From: Serratia bockelmannii
GTDB taxonomy: Bacteria; Pseudomonadota; Gammaproteobacteria; Enterobacterales; Enterobacteriaceae
Assembly (NCBI RefSeq): GCF_008011855.1
Contig: NZ_VOUX01000002.1
Span: forward strand, 62,001-126,000
DNA: 64,000 nucleotides
Direction: 5' to 3'
The stretch's first letter is position 1, and each line of letters opens with the position of its first letter. Below are positions 8,904-19,640 of the stretch, in pieces. The notes below the pieces were generated by a model that saw only the letters and a list, made by a program, of their open reading frames with translations, had not been told where the DNA came from and made no database searches. The translations under genes were made by a program, and so were the position numbers.

Positions 8904-10339
8904 GTATTCACCGCATTTGTTGTATTTTCTTTACCTGTTTTCTCCGCCGCTTCCCGTGCCAGCTGCGCCTCCTGCCTTTGCAGGGTGCGAGCCAAGATCG
9001 ATGAATACAGCGGCTTGCCGCCGAGCAGCTGCGCCACTACCGTGGCGCCGAGGCAGGTGATGATCATCGGTAAAATCAGCTGGTAGTTGTCGGTCATTTC
9101 CAGCACCAGCACGATACCGGTCAACGGGGCCCGCACCGTGGCGGCGAACAGCGCCCCCATACCGGCGATGGCGAAGGTGCCCGCTTCGATGCCGTATTGC
9201 GGGAACAGATGCGCCCCCGCCAGCCCGAAGGCGGTGCCGAACAGCGTGCCCAGCGCCAGCATCGGCGCAAAGATGCCACCCGGCGCGCCGGAACCGAAGC
9301 ACAGCAGCGTGGTGAAGATGCGGGTAATGAAGATAAACATCAACATGCCGACGCTGTAATTGCCCGCCGCGGCGATCGGGATCAGCCCAAAGCCGCCGCC
9401 CGCCGCCTCTGGCTGAATCAACCCCAGAATGCCACACACGCCGCCGAGCAACCCACCCATCAACAAGATATTGCGCATTCTGCCGCCGTGCAGGCGCGCG
9501 AACATGTCTTGGGTGCGGAAGATCAGCGCGTTGAACCCCACGCCCACCGCGCCGAATATCGCCCCCAGCACCAGATAGAGCCACAGGGTGTTGATGGGCG
9601 CCGAAGAAAGTTTGTCGACCGCGATCACCGAGCCCTGGCCGTTAAACAGCTGGTACACCACGCTCGACATGATAACGCCGATAAACACCGCTTTAATCGA
9701 GATCAGGTTGTAGCGAAACTGCGGCCGCATCTCTTCGATGATAAACAGAATGCCGGCCAGCGGCGCGTTGAACGCGGCGGACAGCCCGGCGGCGGCCCCG
9801 GTCGCCAGCAGCGAATGACGCGCCTCGGCGCCGCGAATGCGCAGCACGTCCAATACCATGCGCCCGACGTTGCCGCCCATTTGCACCGTGGGCCCTTCGC
9901 GCCCCAGCACCATACCCGCCCCCAGCGTGCCCATGCCGCCGATGAATTTCACCGGTATCACGCGCCACCAGCGCACCGGCCGCAGCTCCTCCAGCGCGCC
10001 TTCGATCTCCGGAATGCCCGAGCCGCCCGCCTCAGGCGCAAAGCGCCGCACCAGGTAATAGCCCAGCGCCGCCAGCGCGGCGGACAGGATAAACGCCAGC
10101 GGCCACACCAGGAGCCAGGAGTCGGCGACCTGCGCCAACGAAGCTAGCCGCTGCTGCTGCACCCACTCCACCGCCTTATCGAAAGCCACGCCGAGCAAAC
10201 CGGCCAGCGCCCCCACCAGCGCGGCCATCACCAGGATCGCCACCGGGGTTTTATCACGGCGAATAAACTGACGCACCGCATCGCTGCGGCTAAGACGCGG
10301 GCTCAACGTCCCGACTGGCTGTGAATGTGATTCCGTCAT
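8900..10339 (-). CDS. clcA: H+/Cl- exchange transporter ClcA
   Basis: Inner-membrane CLC antiporter exchanging two chloride ions for one proton, linked in E. coli to extreme acid resistance. It has 479 residues (E. coli 473). All selectivity-filter loops are present: [16 protein letters not shown] with the gating glutamate, [11 protein letters not shown], and the tyrosine in KPLYSSIL. The inner proton glutamate is in IIEEMRPQF. The start chosen is the ATG at 10337-10339 (MTESHSQPV). A TTG at 10372 in the same frame is less likely. It is divergent from hemL, and its 3' end carries the -35 element of erpA. Confidence 0.96.
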   Translation of the reverse strand: MTESHSQPVGTLSPRLSRSDAVRQFIRRDKTPVAILVMAALVGALAGLLGVAFDKAVEWVQQQRLASLAQVADSWLLVWPLAFILSAALAALGYYLVRRFAPEAGGSGIPEIEGALEELRPVRWWRVIPVKFIGGMGTLGAGMVLGREGPTVQMGGNVGRMVLDVLRIRGAEARHSLLATGAAAGLSAAFNAPLAGILFIIEEMRPQFRYNLISIKAVFIGVIMSSVVYQLFNGQGSVIAVDKLSSAPINTLWLYLVLGAIFGAVGVGFNALIFRTQDMFARLHGGRMRNILLMGGLLGGVCGILGLIQPEAAGGGFGLIPIAAAGNYSVGMLMFIFITRIFTTLLCFGSGAPGGIFAPMLALGTLFGTAFGLAGAHLFPQYGIEAGTFAIAGMGALFAATVRAPLTGIVLVLEMTDNYQLILPMIITCLGATVVAQLLGGKPLYSSILARTLQRQEAQLAREAAEKTGKENTTNAVNT

Positions 10340-10442
10340 CGCGAGTGATTCGTTAGGTAATTTGTAATACAAATAGGCAGGGCGATAATTCTACCCCAAC
10401 CCGGCGGCGGGCGCTGCCGTTAATGGTATCTGACTGTGATCG

Positions 10443-10471
10443 TTTCATAACGCGGCGCTCTCCTCTAGAAT
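10443..10471 (+). promoter_or_regulatory. Candidate hemL promoter
   Basis: TTTCAT and TAGAAT with a 17-nt spacer, 42 nt before the hemL start. The -10 is good and the -35 is weak. Confidence 0.45.
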
Positions 10472-10513
10472 AGCGCGGTCAAATCATTCAAAAGAGAATC
10501 CAGGAGCCGATTT

Positions 10514-11803
10514 ATGAGCCTACACAGCAAGTCCGAAAGTCTGTACGCCCAGGCGCAACAGTTGATCCCCGGCGGGGTGAACTCTCCGGTGCGTGCATTC
10601 ACCGGCGTAGGCGGTGTGCCGCTGTTTATCGAGCGGGCAGACGGGGCTTACCTGTTCGATGCCGACGGCAAGGCCTATATCGACTATGTCGGTTCCTGGG
10701 GGCCGATGGTGCTGGGGCATAACCACCCGGCGATCCGCGACGCGGTGATCGAAGCGGCGCAGCGCGGCCTGAGCTTCGGCGCGCCGACCGAGATGGAAGT
10801 CAAAATGGCGCAGCTGGTCACCGAGCTGGTGCCGACGATGGATATGGTGCGCATGGTGAACTCGGGCACCGAAGCCACCATGAGCGCCATCCGCCTGGCG
10901 CGCGGCTACACCAACCGCGATAAAATCATCAAGTTCGAAGGCTGCTACCACGGCCACGCCGACTGCCTGCTGGTGAAAGCCGGCTCCGGCGCGCTGACCC
11001 TCGGCCAGCCGAACTCACCGGGCGTGCCGGCCGACTTCGCCAAACACACTCTGACCTGCACCTATAACGATCTGGATTCGGTGCGCGCCGCCTTCGAACA
11101 GTACCCGTCAGAGATCGCCTGTATCATCGTCGAGCCGGTCGCCGGCAACATGAACTGCGTGCCGCCGCTGCCGGAATTCCTGCCGGGCCTGCGCGCCCTG
11201 TGCGACAAGTACGGCGCGCTCTTGATCATCGACGAAGTGATGACCGGCTTCCGCGTCGCGCTGGCCGGCGCGCAGTCCTATTACGGCGTTGAGCCGGATC
11301 TGACCTGCCTCGGCAAAATCATCGGCGGGGGTATGCCGGTGGGCGCCTTCGGCGGCCGTCGCGACGTGATGGAGGCGCTGGCGCCGACCGGTCCGGTCTA
11401 CCAGGCGGGCACCCTGTCCGGCAACCCGATCGCCATGGCGGCGGGCTACGCTTGCCTGACCGAAGTGTCGCAGGTTGGCGTGCACCAGACGCTGACCGAA
11501 CTGACCGAGATGCTGGCCGCAGGCCTGCTGCATGCGGCGCAGGAAGAGAATATCCCGTTGGTGGTCAACAACGTCGGCGGCATGTTCGGCCTGTTCTTCA
11601 CCGACGCGCCGGCGGTCACCTGCTACCAGGACGTGATGCAGTGCGACGTGGAACGCTTCAAGCGCTTCTTCCACCTGATGTTGGAAGAAGGGGTGTATCT
11701 GGCACCGTCCGCCTTCGAAGCGGGCTTCATGTCCGTGGCGCACAGCAAGGAAGACATCCAGCGCACCATCGACGCCGCGCGTCGCTGCTTCGCCAAGCTG
11801 TAA
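10514..11803 (+). CDS. hemL: Glutamate-1-semialdehyde 2,1-aminomutase HemL
   Basis: PLP enzyme making 5-aminolevulinate from glutamate-1-semialdehyde in the C5 haem pathway. It has 429 residues; E. coli has 426, the difference being three residues at the N-terminus. Class-III aminotransferase features are present: [15 protein letters not shown], the PLP aspartate in [12 protein letters not shown], and the Schiff-base lysine K268 in [18 protein letters not shown] precedes the ATG at good spacing. A strong terminator follows. In E. coli the fhu genes lie downstream; here ampE does. Confidence 0.97.
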   Translation: MSLHSKSESLYAQAQQLIPGGVNSPVRAFTGVGGVPLFIERADGAYLFDADGKAYIDYVGSWGPMVLGHNHPAIRDAVIEAAQRGLSFGAPTEMEVKMAQLVTELVPTMDMVRMVNSGTEATMSAIRLARGYTNRDKIIKFEGCYHGHADCLLVKAGSGALTLGQPNSPGVPADFAKHTLTCTYNDLDSVRAAFEQYPSEIACIIVEPVAGNMNCVPPLPEFLPGLRALCDKYGALLIIDEVMTGFRVALAGAQSYYGVEPDLTCLGKIIGGGMPVGAFGGRRDVMEALAPTGPVYQAGTLSGNPIAMAAGYACLTEVSQVGVHQTLTELTEMLAAGLLHAAQEENIPLVVNNVGGMFGLFFTDAPAVTCYQDVMQCDVERFKRFFHLMLEEGVYLAPSAFEAGFMSVAHSKEDIQRTIDAARRCFAKL

Positions 11804-11819
11804 TCCCGGCCGGATGGCC

Positions 11820-11853
11820 AAAAAAATGGGCGCCTCGGCGCCCGTTTTGTTTT
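11820..11853. terminator. Bidirectional terminator between hemL and ampE
   Basis: The stem GGGCGC / GCGCCC (11828-11833 and 11838-11843) has a CTCG tetraloop and is flanked by an A-run on the left and GTTTTGTTTTT on the right. It serves the convergent hemL and ampE genes. Confidence 0.85.
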
Positions 11854-11863
11854 TCGCTGCGGC

Positions 11864-12718
11864 TTAAAGCAGCGTGCCGTAAATGGTCAACAGCGCCACC
11901 ACCACCACGATGATCATCGTCACCTTGCGCGCCAGCGTCACCGCCGCGCGCGGCGTTTGCACCGGATCCATATGCGGATCGCGCGCCAGCGAGAACTGCG
12001 CCAGCCGCGTCAACACCTGATACGACGACGAATGCCGATCCCCCAGCGAGGCGAACCAAGCCGGCAGCGCCCGCTCGCCGTGGCCAAACAGCGCATAGGC
12101 CACCCCGGCCAAACGCACCGGGATCCAGTCCAACCAGTTCAGCAGATGATCGATGCCCGACTGCGAACGCTCCAGCGGCGTATTGTGGCGCGCCAGCCAG
12201 GTTTGATAGGCGCGCAGGAAGGCATATCCCGCCAGCGCGATCGGCCCGTACGGCCCAAAGACCACGAACCAGAACAGCGGCGCCAGGTAATAGCGGAAGT
12301 TGATCCACAGCAGCGCGTTTTGCAGCTCGCGCAGGCGCAGCTCCTCACTGCAGTCCACCGGCAAGCCGTGGATCAACGCCAGCTCTTCCGCCATCTGGTC
12401 GCTGGCGTGGGTATCGCCCTGTCGCGCCGCTTTCAGGTAGGCGCGGTAGTGTTTGCGCTTGATGCCGGCGCCGACGCATAGCAGATCGATGACGATCCAC
12501 AGCAGCAGCGTCACCACGCCAAAGAATAACCCGTGCGACAACCACAGAACGCCCCAGACGACAACCATCCAGGCGGCGGTCATCGCCAGCGTCTGCGCCA
12601 GCGAAACCCGATGCAGCCGCTGAAATACCACTTCGAGGCGATGATCCAGCTGCCAGTGTTCCCCCAGCTTGAACAGGCGCTCCCAGGCCAAAACCAGCAA
12701 CAGCGTAAACAGCGTCAT
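11864..12718 (-). CDS. ampE: Beta-lactamase regulator AmpE (membrane protein)
   Basis: Inner-membrane protein encoded with ampD and proposed as a signal-transducing partner in AmpC control; its biochemical role is unsettled. It has 284 residues, the same length as E. coli AmpE. Several hydrophobic helices are visible (about residues 45-85, 140-170 and the C-terminal 262-282). Conserved blocks include [31 protein letters not shown] and [12 protein letters not shown]. Its start overlaps the ampD stop, so ampDE is one operon. Confidence 0.95.
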   Translation of the reverse strand: MTLFTLLLVLAWERLFKLGEHWQLDHRLEVVFQRLHRVSLAQTLAMTAAWMVVVWGVLWLSHGLFFGVVTLLLWIVIDLLCVGAGIKRKHYRAYLKAARQGDTHASDQMAEELALIHGLPVDCSEELRLRELQNALLWINFRYYLAPLFWFVVFGPYGPIALAGYAFLRAYQTWLARHNTPLERSQSGIDHLLNWLDWIPVRLAGVAYALFGHGERALPAWFASLGDRHSSSYQVLTRLAQFSLARDPHMDPVQTPRAAVTLARKVTMIIVVVVALLTIYGTLL

Positions 12719-13314
12719 TAGCGATTCCTCTCCCTTTTTCTTGTCTCAAGCATAGCGTCGGCAGGCGCGCCGCGTTGTTCCAGAGATGCCAGATAGCGAT
12801 CCCAATCGAACGCCGGCCCGGGATCGGTTTTGCGGCCGGGGGCGATATCGCAATGCCCGGCGATATGCGCCGCCAACGGCGGATAATGTTCGGCCAGCAG
12901 CGCGGTGACCGCCTGCAGCGTGCGATATTGCGCCTCGGTGTAGGCTAACTGGTCGGTGCCTTCCAGCTCGATGCCGATGGAGAAATCGTTGCACCGTTCG
13001 CGCCCCTGATACAGAGAAACGCCCGCGTGCCACGCGCGCTGGTCGAAGGGCACATACTGCACGATCTCCCCATCGCGGCGGATCAGGCAGTGCGCAGACA
13101 CTCGCAGCTGATGGATCTCGGCGAAATAAGGGTGCTGCGCGGGATCGAGCGTGCCGGTGAACAGCTGGTCGATATAGGGGCCACCGAATTCGCCGGGCGG
13201 CAGGCTGATGTTATGGATGACCAGCAGCGAGGGCGGCTCGTCATCCGGGCGACGATCGCAGTGCGGCGAAACCACTCGCGTCACCCCGACAATCCAGCCA
13301 TTTTCCAACTGCAT
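12718..13314 (-). CDS. ampD: 1,6-anhydro-N-acetylmuramyl-L-alanine amidase AmpD
   Basis: Cytoplasmic zinc amidase that recycles muropeptides. By removing anhydromuropeptides it keeps AmpR from inducing the chromosomal AmpC beta-lactamase. It has 198 residues (E. coli 183), the extra being an Arg/Glu-rich tail. Zinc ligands fall at H34 (VIHNIS), H154 (GHCDIAPG) and D164 ([10 protein letters not shown]), the same numbering as E. coli. The start is the ATG at 13312-13314 ([10 protein letters not shown]), preceded by AGAGGTG. The frame stays open to 13542 but is unconserved there and overlaps divergent nadC. Loss-of-function changes here are a classic route to AmpC derepression; none is evident. 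Confidence 0.96.
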   Translation of the reverse strand: MQLENGWIVGVTRVVSPHCDRRPDDEPPSLLVIHNISLPPGEFGGPYIDQLFTGTLDPAQHPYFAEIHQLRVSAHCLIRRDGEIVQYVPFDQRAWHAGVSLYQGRERCNDFSIGIELEGTDQLAYTEAQYRTLQAVTALLAEHYPPLAAHIAGHCDIAPGRKTDPGPAFDWDRYLASLEQRGAPADAMLETRKRERNR

Positions 13315-13377
13315 CAGACACCTCTCTGCGGTGGTACTTATTCCTGCAACAGAGTAGCATGTTCCCCTACGATCTAA

Positions 13378-14289
<912 letters not shown>

Positions 14290-14295
14290 TCCCCT

Positions 14296-14319
14296 CGCCC
14301 CCGGCCGCCGCCGGGGGCG
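14296..14319 (+). terminator. GC-rich hairpin after nadC
   Basis: CGCCCCCGG / CCGGGGGCG (9-bp stem, 6-nt loop) begins 7 nt past the nadC stop. No T-run follows, so termination strength is uncertain. Confidence 0.4.
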
Positions 14320-14478
14320 TTACCGCAGATTTGCGAAGCCCCTCGCACCGTTTTTCCCTCCGCTGCAAACGGCATCATTACTGATGGAAGCACGCCGAGA
14401 AACGCGTAAAACCCGCTCGCCGTTCCCCCGCGCAAACCGCTACCGTTGTTTTCCACACCCTTATGGAGGAAACAACGC

Positions 14479-14916
14479 ATGGAAACGCAACGCGGCTTTA
14501 GCCTGATCGAACTGATGGTGGTGATCGCCATCATCGCCATCCTCAGCGCCATCGGCATTCCCGCCTACCAGCGCTACATCCAGAAAGCGGCGATGACCGA
14601 CATGCTGCAAACCATGGCGCCGTATAAACTGGCGGTCGAACTGTGCGTGCTGGATGAAGGCGCGCCCGCCGGCTGTGACGCTGGCAGCAAAGGCATTCCC
14701 ACCGGCGGCGCGTCGCGTTACGTCAGCGAGGTGAAAGTCGTTAAAGGCGTCATCACGCTGACCGGCGCCCAAACGCTGCAGGGGCTGGCGGTGGCGTTAA
14801 CCCCCAAATCGAACGCCGATGGGCTGACCCACTGGACCCGGCTGTGCAGCAGCGAAAACGCGACGCTGGTTGAGGTGTGCCGGGAAGTCTTCCGCTTCGA
14901 CGACGCAGCGGAGTAG
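14479..14916 (+). CDS. ppdD: Type IV major prepilin PpdD
   Basis: Prepilin of the type IV pilus system, cleaved and methylated by a prepilin peptidase encoded elsewhere. It has 145 residues (E. coli 146). The class-III leader is METQRG followed by FSLIELMVVIAIIAILSA, with cleavage after G6, F+1 and the needed E+5. Four cysteines (ELCVLD, GCDAG, RLCSS, EVCRE) probably form two disulfides. The start is the ATG at 14479 with GGAGG 8-10 nt upstream, discarding an 11-residue upstream extension. It is followed within 5 nt by hofB. Confidence 0.95.
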   Translation: METQRGFSLIELMVVIAIIAILSAIGIPAYQRYIQKAAMTDMLQTMAPYKLAVELCVLDEGAPAGCDAGSKGIPTGGASRYVSEVKVVKGVITLTGAQTLQGLAVALTPKSNADGLTHWTRLCSSENATLVEVCREVFRFDDAAE

Positions 14917-14921
14917 CAGCG

Positions 14922-16364
14922 ATGAACGCGCAAATCAGCGAAGAGGTTCACACCCTGTGTCGGCGCTATCAGGCGCTGGCGCTGAGCGAAGACCCGACCA
15001 CCCTGACGGTCGCGCTCAGCGAAGAAGCGCCGCAGGGGCTGCTGGTGGCGCTGCGTTTCGCCACCGGCAAACGCATCCATCTGGAACAATGGCCGGCGGC
15101 CAGGTTGGAGCTGGCGCTGAATCAGCACCACGAGCCGCTCTCGGCACCGCTGGCAGCCGAAGAGGACACAACCGATATCGCCTACCCCGACGACGGCGAT
15201 GCGCCGGTGGTACAGTTCATCAACCAGACGCTGCGCCTGGCCATTCAGCGCCGCGCCTCGGACATCCACTTCGAGCCCTTTCGGCAGCATTTTCGCATTC
15301 GTCTGCGCATCGACGGCGTGCTGCAAACCCTCGCCTCACCGCCGCCGCAGCTGACCGCGCGCCTCATCGCCCGGCTGAAGATCCTCGGCCAGTTGGATAT
15401 CGCCGAGCGCCGTCAGCCTCAGGACGGGCAGCTCAGCCTGACGCTGGACAGCGCGCGCTATGCCATGCGTATCGCCACCCTGCCGACGCTGCACGGCGAA
15501 AAGGTGGTGCTGCGCGTCCAGCAGGGTGAGCAGCAGGAGCTGCCGCTGGATAAACTGGGCATGAGCCGGGCGGATCTGGCGCGCTACTCGACGGCGCTGG
15601 CCTGCCCGCAAGGGTTAATCCTGGTGACCGGCCCGACCGGCAGCGGCAAGACGGTGACGCTGTACAGCGGTCTGCGCCAGTTGAACGATGCGCAAAGCAA
15701 CCTATGCAGCGTCGAGGATCCGGTCGAGATCCCGCTGTTCGGCATTAATCAGACCCAGATCAACGCCAAAACCGAGCTGAGCTTCGCCCGGGTGCTGCGC
15801 GCCCTGCTGCGTCAGGATCCGGACGTCATCATGATCGGCGAGATCCGCGATGCGGAAACCGCCGAGATCGCGGTCAAGGCCGCGCAAACTGGCCACCTGG
15901 TGCTGTCAACGCTGCATACCAACTCCACTGGCGAAACCCTGACGCGGCTGATGCACATGGGGATCCCCGGTTACCTGCTCGCCGGCTGCCTGAAGCTGAT
16001 CGTCGCGCAGCGGTTGGTGCGCAGGCTGTGTCGCCACTGCCGCTACCCGCAAAGCCAGCCGACGCATTTTCCCACCGCGATCTGGCCAGAACCGCTGACC
16101 GCCTGGCGCGCCGACGGCTGCGAGCACTGCTTCGGCGGTTACTATGGGCGCATCGGCGTGTATGAGCTGTTGGCCATTACGCCGGAAATACAGGCGGCGC
16201 TGCTGGCGAACGCTGCTCCTAGCCTGCTGGCGGATATCGCCCGCGAACAGGGGCAGCTTTCGCTGCTGCAGGCCGGGCTGACTCTGGCCGCCGAAGGCAC
16301 GACCTCGCTGGAAGAACTGTATCGCGTGATCGACGTCGTCCAGCTCGGCGCAACCACGTCATGA
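14922..16364 (+). CDS. hofB: Type IV pilus assembly ATPase HofB (PilB/GspE family)
   Basis: Cytoplasmic hexameric ATPase thought to power pilin polymerisation. It has 480 residues. The N-terminal domain is followed by the GspE core: RRASDIHFEP, Walker A GPTGSGKTVT, the Asp box SVEDPVEIPL, Walker B LLRQDPDVIMIGEIRD and the His box LSTLHTNST. The zinc tetracysteine motif is present as CRHC and CEHC near residues 370-405. The ATG at 14922 is preceded by CGGAG. Its last four bases overlap hofC (ATGA). An in-frame start at 14877 would overlap ppdD and is unlikely. Confidence 0.94.
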   Translation: MNAQISEEVHTLCRRYQALALSEDPTTLTVALSEEAPQGLLVALRFATGKRIHLEQWPAARLELALNQHHEPLSAPLAAEEDTTDIAYPDDGDAPVVQFINQTLRLAIQRRASDIHFEPFRQHFRIRLRIDGVLQTLASPPPQLTARLIARLKILGQLDIAERRQPQDGQLSLTLDSARYAMRIATLPTLHGEKVVLRVQQGEQQELPLDKLGMSRADLARYSTALACPQGLILVTGPTGSGKTVTLYSGLRQLNDAQSNLCSVEDPVEIPLFGINQTQINAKTELSFARVLRALLRQDPDVIMIGEIRDAETAEIAVKAAQTGHLVLSTLHTNSTGETLTRLMHMGIPGYLLAGCLKLIVAQRLVRRLCRHCRYPQSQPTHFPTAIWPEPLTAWRADGCEHCFGGYYGRIGVYELLAITPEIQAALLANAAPSLLADIAREQGQLSLLQAGLTLAAEGTTSLEELYRVIDVVQLGATTS

Positions 16365-17560
16365 AAGCACGCCGCCTGTTTCTGTGGCAGGCTTTCGACG
16401 CTCAGGGCGCCTTACGCCGCGGCGAACTGATGAGCGAAGAAAAACGGCAGGTGAGCCGGTTGCTGATCGAACAAGGCCTGCAACCGTGCCGAATCGGGCA
16501 CGGCAAACGCGTTACGCCCGGCCAATGGCGTGGAGAACCCTTAATCCACTTCACCCGCCAGCTCGCCACTCTGCTTCAGGCGGGGTTGCCGCTGGTCGAT
16601 GCGCTGCAGTTGCTGGCAGCAGAGCATCCTTCGGCAGCCTGGCGCTGCCTGCTGCGCCAGCTGGCCGACCAGGTGCGCGAAGGGCAACCGCTTTCCGAAA
16701 CCCTCGCCGAACAACCGGGGATTTTTCCCCTGATCTACCGCCAGCTGATCGCCATCGGCGAACTGACCGGTAACCTCGATCGCTGCTGCCTGCAGCTGGC
16801 ACAACAGCAAGAAGCCCAGCTGCTGCTGCGCCGCAAGGTGACCAAGGCGCTGCGGTATCCCCTCTTCATCTGTGCGGTGGCGCTGCTGGTCAGCGTGCTG
16901 ATGCTGGTGATGGTGCTGCCAGAATTCGCCAAGGTTTATCAATCGTTCGATGCGCCACTGCCCTGGTTTACCCAAGGGCTATTGAAGTTGTCCGCGCTGC
17001 TGATCGCCGTTGGCCCCTATTTGGCGCTGCTGCTCGGCGCATCGCTGTTCGGCTACTGCCGCTGGCTGCATCCGCGCCCGCCGTGGCGCAGACGTGAACA
17101 GGCACTCTTGCTTCGCCTGCCGCTGATCGCCCGGCTGGTGAGCGGCGGCGCGCTGAGCCAAACATTTCGCATCCTGACCATGACCCAACGCGCCGGGCTG
17201 ACGCTGGTGGAAGGCTTGAGCGCGGCGGCGCTGGCGGCTGACCATCTGCTGTACCGACAGGCGCTGGAGCTGGTGCGACGGCAGATCGCCGAAGGAGAAG
17301 CCTTTCATCATGCCATGGGCCTGCAACCGCTGTTTCCGCCGCTGTGCCGGCAGTTGGTGCGGGTGGGCGAAGAGTCCGGTTCGCTGGACGCCTTGCTGGA
17401 TAAATTGGCGCAGTGGTATGAACGGCAGACGCACGAGCTGGCCGATACGCTGGCGCAAACGCTGGAGCCGCTGCTGATGCTGGTGGTGGGCGGGATTGTC
17501 GGCGCTTTGGTGATCGCCATGTACCTGCCTATCTTTCAACTGGGCAGCGTGTTGGGATAA
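16361..17560 (+). CDS. hofC: Type IV pilus inner-membrane platform protein HofC (PilC/GspF family)
   Basis: Polytopic platform protein that couples HofB to the pilus. It has 399 residues and two GspF domains: LIHFTRQLATLLQAGLPLVDAL near residues 60-80 and SQTFRILTMTQRAGLTLVEGL near 265-285. There are three hydrophobic helices, near residues 165-190, 205-235 and at the C-terminus (LLMLVVGGIVGALVIAMYLPIF). It overlaps hofB by 4 nt. Only these three pilus genes are in the window; other components must be elsewhere. Confidence 0.93.
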   Translation: MKARRLFLWQAFDAQGALRRGELMSEEKRQVSRLLIEQGLQPCRIGHGKRVTPGQWRGEPLIHFTRQLATLLQAGLPLVDALQLLAAEHPSAAWRCLLRQLADQVREGQPLSETLAEQPGIFPLIYRQLIAIGELTGNLDRCCLQLAQQQEAQLLLRRKVTKALRYPLFICAVALLVSVLMLVMVLPEFAKVYQSFDAPLPWFTQGLLKLSALLIAVGPYLALLLGASLFGYCRWLHPRPPWRRREQALLLRLPLIARLVSGGALSQTFRILTMTQRAGLTLVEGLSAAALAADHLLYRQALELVRRQIAEGEAFHHAMGLQPLFPPLCRQLVRVGEESGSLDALLDKLAQWYERQTHELADTLAQTLEPLLMLVVGGIVGALVIAMYLPIFQLGSVLG

Positions 17561-17564
17561 AGGG

Positions 17565-17598
17565 AAAAGGATAGCGGGCGCCGCGGTGTGCTGCGCCC
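17565..17598 (-). terminator. Possible guaC terminator
   Basis: GGGCGC / GCGCCC (17576-17581 and 17593-17598) form a stem with an 11-nt loop. On the minus strand it is followed by a pyrimidine-rich stretch containing CTTTT. It lies between convergent hofC and guaC. Confidence 0.45.
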
Positions 17599-17614
17599 GA
17601 ATGCAAGGTGCGGC

Positions 17615-18658
17615 TTATTTGCTGCCGAAGACGCGGTTTTCCTGCTCTGCCACGCGGATAAAGGTGGTGCGCTTGGTCAGCTCTTTCAAACGCTCGGCGC
17701 CGACGTAGGTGCAGGCGGAACGCAGGCCGCCGAGGATATCGCGCACGGTAAACTCCACCTCGCCCCTCAGCGGCAGCTTGACGGTTTTCCCTTCGGCCGC
17801 GCGATACTCCGCTACGCCGCCGACATGGCGCTTCATCGCTGACTCGGAGCTCATGCCGTAGAACAGCATGAACTTCTCGCCGTTCTCTTCCACCACGGTG
17901 CCTTCGCACTCGTCGTGGCCGGCCAGCATGCCACCCAGCATCACGAAGTCCGCGCCGCCACCGAAGGCTTTGGCGACATCGCCCGGCACCGAGCAGCCGC
18001 CGTCGCTGACAATTTGGCCGCCCAGCCCATGGGCCGCATCGGCGCATTCGATCACCGCCGACAGCTGCGGGTAGCCCACGCCGGTTTTCACGCGGGTGGT
18101 ACAAACTGAGCCCGGGCCGATGCCGACCTTAACGATGTCGGCGCCGGAGAGAATCAGCTCTTCCACCATCTCGCCGGTCACTACGTTACCGGCGCAGATC
18201 ACGTGATTCGGGCAGGCTTCGCGCGCTTTCTGCAGGAAGGCGACGAAGTGTTCAGAGTAGCCGTTGGCCACGTCGATACAGATGAATTTCAGCGCCGGAG
18301 ACAGGGCCAGGATCTGCTGCATTTTGGCGAAGTCGGCTTCGGAGGTGCCGGTGGACACCATCACGTGGCGCAGCACCGATTCCGGCATGCGCTGCACGAA
18401 GTCAGCCCATTGCTCGACGCTGTAATGTTTGTGTACGGCGGTGAGAACGTCGAAAGAAGCCAGGGCCTCGGCCATGCGGAAGGTGCCCACCGTGTCCATG
18501 TTGGCGGCGATAATCGGCACGCCGGACCAGCTGCAACCTGAATGCTTGAAGGTAAACTGACGTTCCAGTTCAACCTCGGAACGGCTTTTCAGCGTGGAAC
18601 GCTTAGGGCGGATCAACACGTCTTTAAAGCCTAACTTCAAATCTTCTTCAATACGCAT
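17615..18658 (-). CDS. guaC: GMP reductase
   Basis: Converts GMP to IMP with NADPH, releasing ammonia, and balances guanine and adenine nucleotides. It has 347 residues, as in E. coli. The IMPDH/GMPR barrel shows [34 protein letters not shown], the catalytic cysteine C186 in [11 protein letters not shown], and the flap region [11 protein letters not shown]. It converges on hofC and is divergent from coaE. A long leader of about 115 nt is implied by the best promoter candidate. Confidence 0.97.
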   Translation of the reverse strand: MRIEEDLKLGFKDVLIRPKRSTLKSRSEVELERQFTFKHSGCSWSGVPIIAANMDTVGTFRMAEALASFDVLTAVHKHYSVEQWADFVQRMPESVLRHVMVSTGTSEADFAKMQQILALSPALKFICIDVANGYSEHFVAFLQKAREACPNHVICAGNVVTGEMVEELILSGADIVKVGIGPGSVCTTRVKTGVGYPQLSAVIECADAAHGLGGQIVSDGGCSVPGDVAKAFGGGADFVMLGGMLAGHDECEGTVVEENGEKFMLFYGMSSESAMKRHVGGVAEYRAAEGKTVKLPLRGEVEFTVRDILGGLRSACTYVGAERLKELTKRTTFIRVAEQENRVFGSK

Positions 18659-18778
18659 GACTTATGATTTCCTGGTTAATGGCGACGGATCGCAAGGAGG
18701 ATATTCGAACCTCTGCCCGACGGCTTTCCCGTGGCGCGGAAAGATGACGGCGAGATTAATGCCAGTTCCAGTGACGTT

Positions 18779-18806
18779 ATAATACGCGCTAATAATCGCC
18801 GAACAA
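18779..18806 (-). promoter_or_regulatory. Candidate guaC promoter
   Basis: On the minus strand TTGTTC (18801-18806) and TATTAT (18779-18784) have a 16-nt spacer, about 120 nt before the guaC ATG. Confidence 0.45.
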
Positions 18807-18950
18807 GACTGCGAATTCGCCTTTATTTACGCTACAATCCGACAAATTTACCTGCATAATCGCAGTGTGATTGCCCGCTCATTTCTGCCGTGCCGCTGCG
18901 CTTTTTCTCGCCGCCCGAACGGGGCCGAGGCGCAAGCGCCGCCTGCCGAC

Positions 18951-18978
18951 TTGCACTTCTGCGCGATCGCTTTATGAT
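18951..18978 (+). promoter_or_regulatory. Candidate promoter of coaE-zapD-yacG
   Basis: TTGCAC and TATGAT are separated by 16 nt, ending 42 nt before the coaE start. The -10 is strong and the -35 moderate. Confidence 0.45.
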
Positions 18979-19020
18979 TCGTCTATTATTTTTTTATGAA
19001 CATCGGATGCACCTAACACC

Positions 19021-19635
19021 ATGGCCTACATTGTTGCGTTGACCGGGGGCATAGGCAGCGGCAAAACGACCGTTGCGAACGCCTTTGCGCGCCACGGCGC
19101 AGCCATTGTCGATGCCGACGTGATCGCCCGTCAGGTCGTTGAGCCGGGCACCCCTGCTCTGGCCGCGATCGCCGAGCGATTTGGTAATGAAATGTTGCTG
19201 CCGGACGGTGCGTTGAACCGCGCTGCGCTACGTCAGCGCATCTTCAGCCACCCCGATGACAAAACCTGGCTGAACCAACTACTGCATCCGCTGATACACC
19301 GCGAGACCCAACGCCAACTGGCGCAGGCTGCCAGCCCGTACGCACTGTGGGTGGTGCCGCTGCTGGTGGAAAACCGCCTGCAGGATCGCGCCGATCGGGT
19401 GCTCGTGATCGATGTCGACGCTGAGACCCAGTTGGCTCGCACCATCGCGCGCGACGGCGTCAGCCGCGAGCAAGCGCAGAGCATTCTCGCCGCCCAGGCC
19501 ACGCGCCAGCAGCGCCTCGCCGTGGCGGATGACATTATTGACAACAGCGGCGCCGCTCAGGGGATAGAGCCACAGGTCGCCGCACTGCATCGTCGCTACC
19601 TTGAACTGGCGGCAACAGCGCCCCAACAGGATTAA
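19021..19635 (+). CDS. coaE: Dephospho-CoA kinase
   Basis: Catalyses the last step of coenzyme A synthesis, ATP-dependent 3'-phosphorylation of dephospho-CoA. It has 204 residues (E. coli 206). The P-loop is GGIGSGKTT at residues 9-17. Family segments [23 protein letters not shown] and DNSG follow. No strong ribosome-binding site precedes the ATG. It is the first gene of coaE-zapD-yacG; zapD begins 5 nt later. Confidence 0.96.
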   Translation: MAYIVALTGGIGSGKTTVANAFARHGAAIVDADVIARQVVEPGTPALAAIAERFGNEMLLPDGALNRAALRQRIFSHPDDKTWLNQLLHPLIHRETQRQLAQAASPYALWVVPLLVENRLQDRADRVLVIDVDAETQLARTIARDGVSREQAQSILAAQATRQQRLAVADDIIDNSGAAQGIEPQVAALHRRYLELAATAPQQD

Positions 19636-19640
19636 ACTGC

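Larger units (their letters stand above)
18659..19020. other. guaC-coaE divergent intergenic region
   Basis: 362 nt without a gene. It holds one promoter candidate for each direction (listed separately). A purine riboswitch or PurR box was looked for by eye and not found. Confidence 0.7.

Noticed and set aside
18696-18717. GAGGTTCGAATAT...CCTC on the minus strand looks like a tRNA T-arm in the guaC leader
   Set aside because: The loop is too long, the position after the 7-nt loop is not C, and no D-arm, anticodon arm or acceptor partner is found, so there is no tRNA and no convincing attachment-site remnant.
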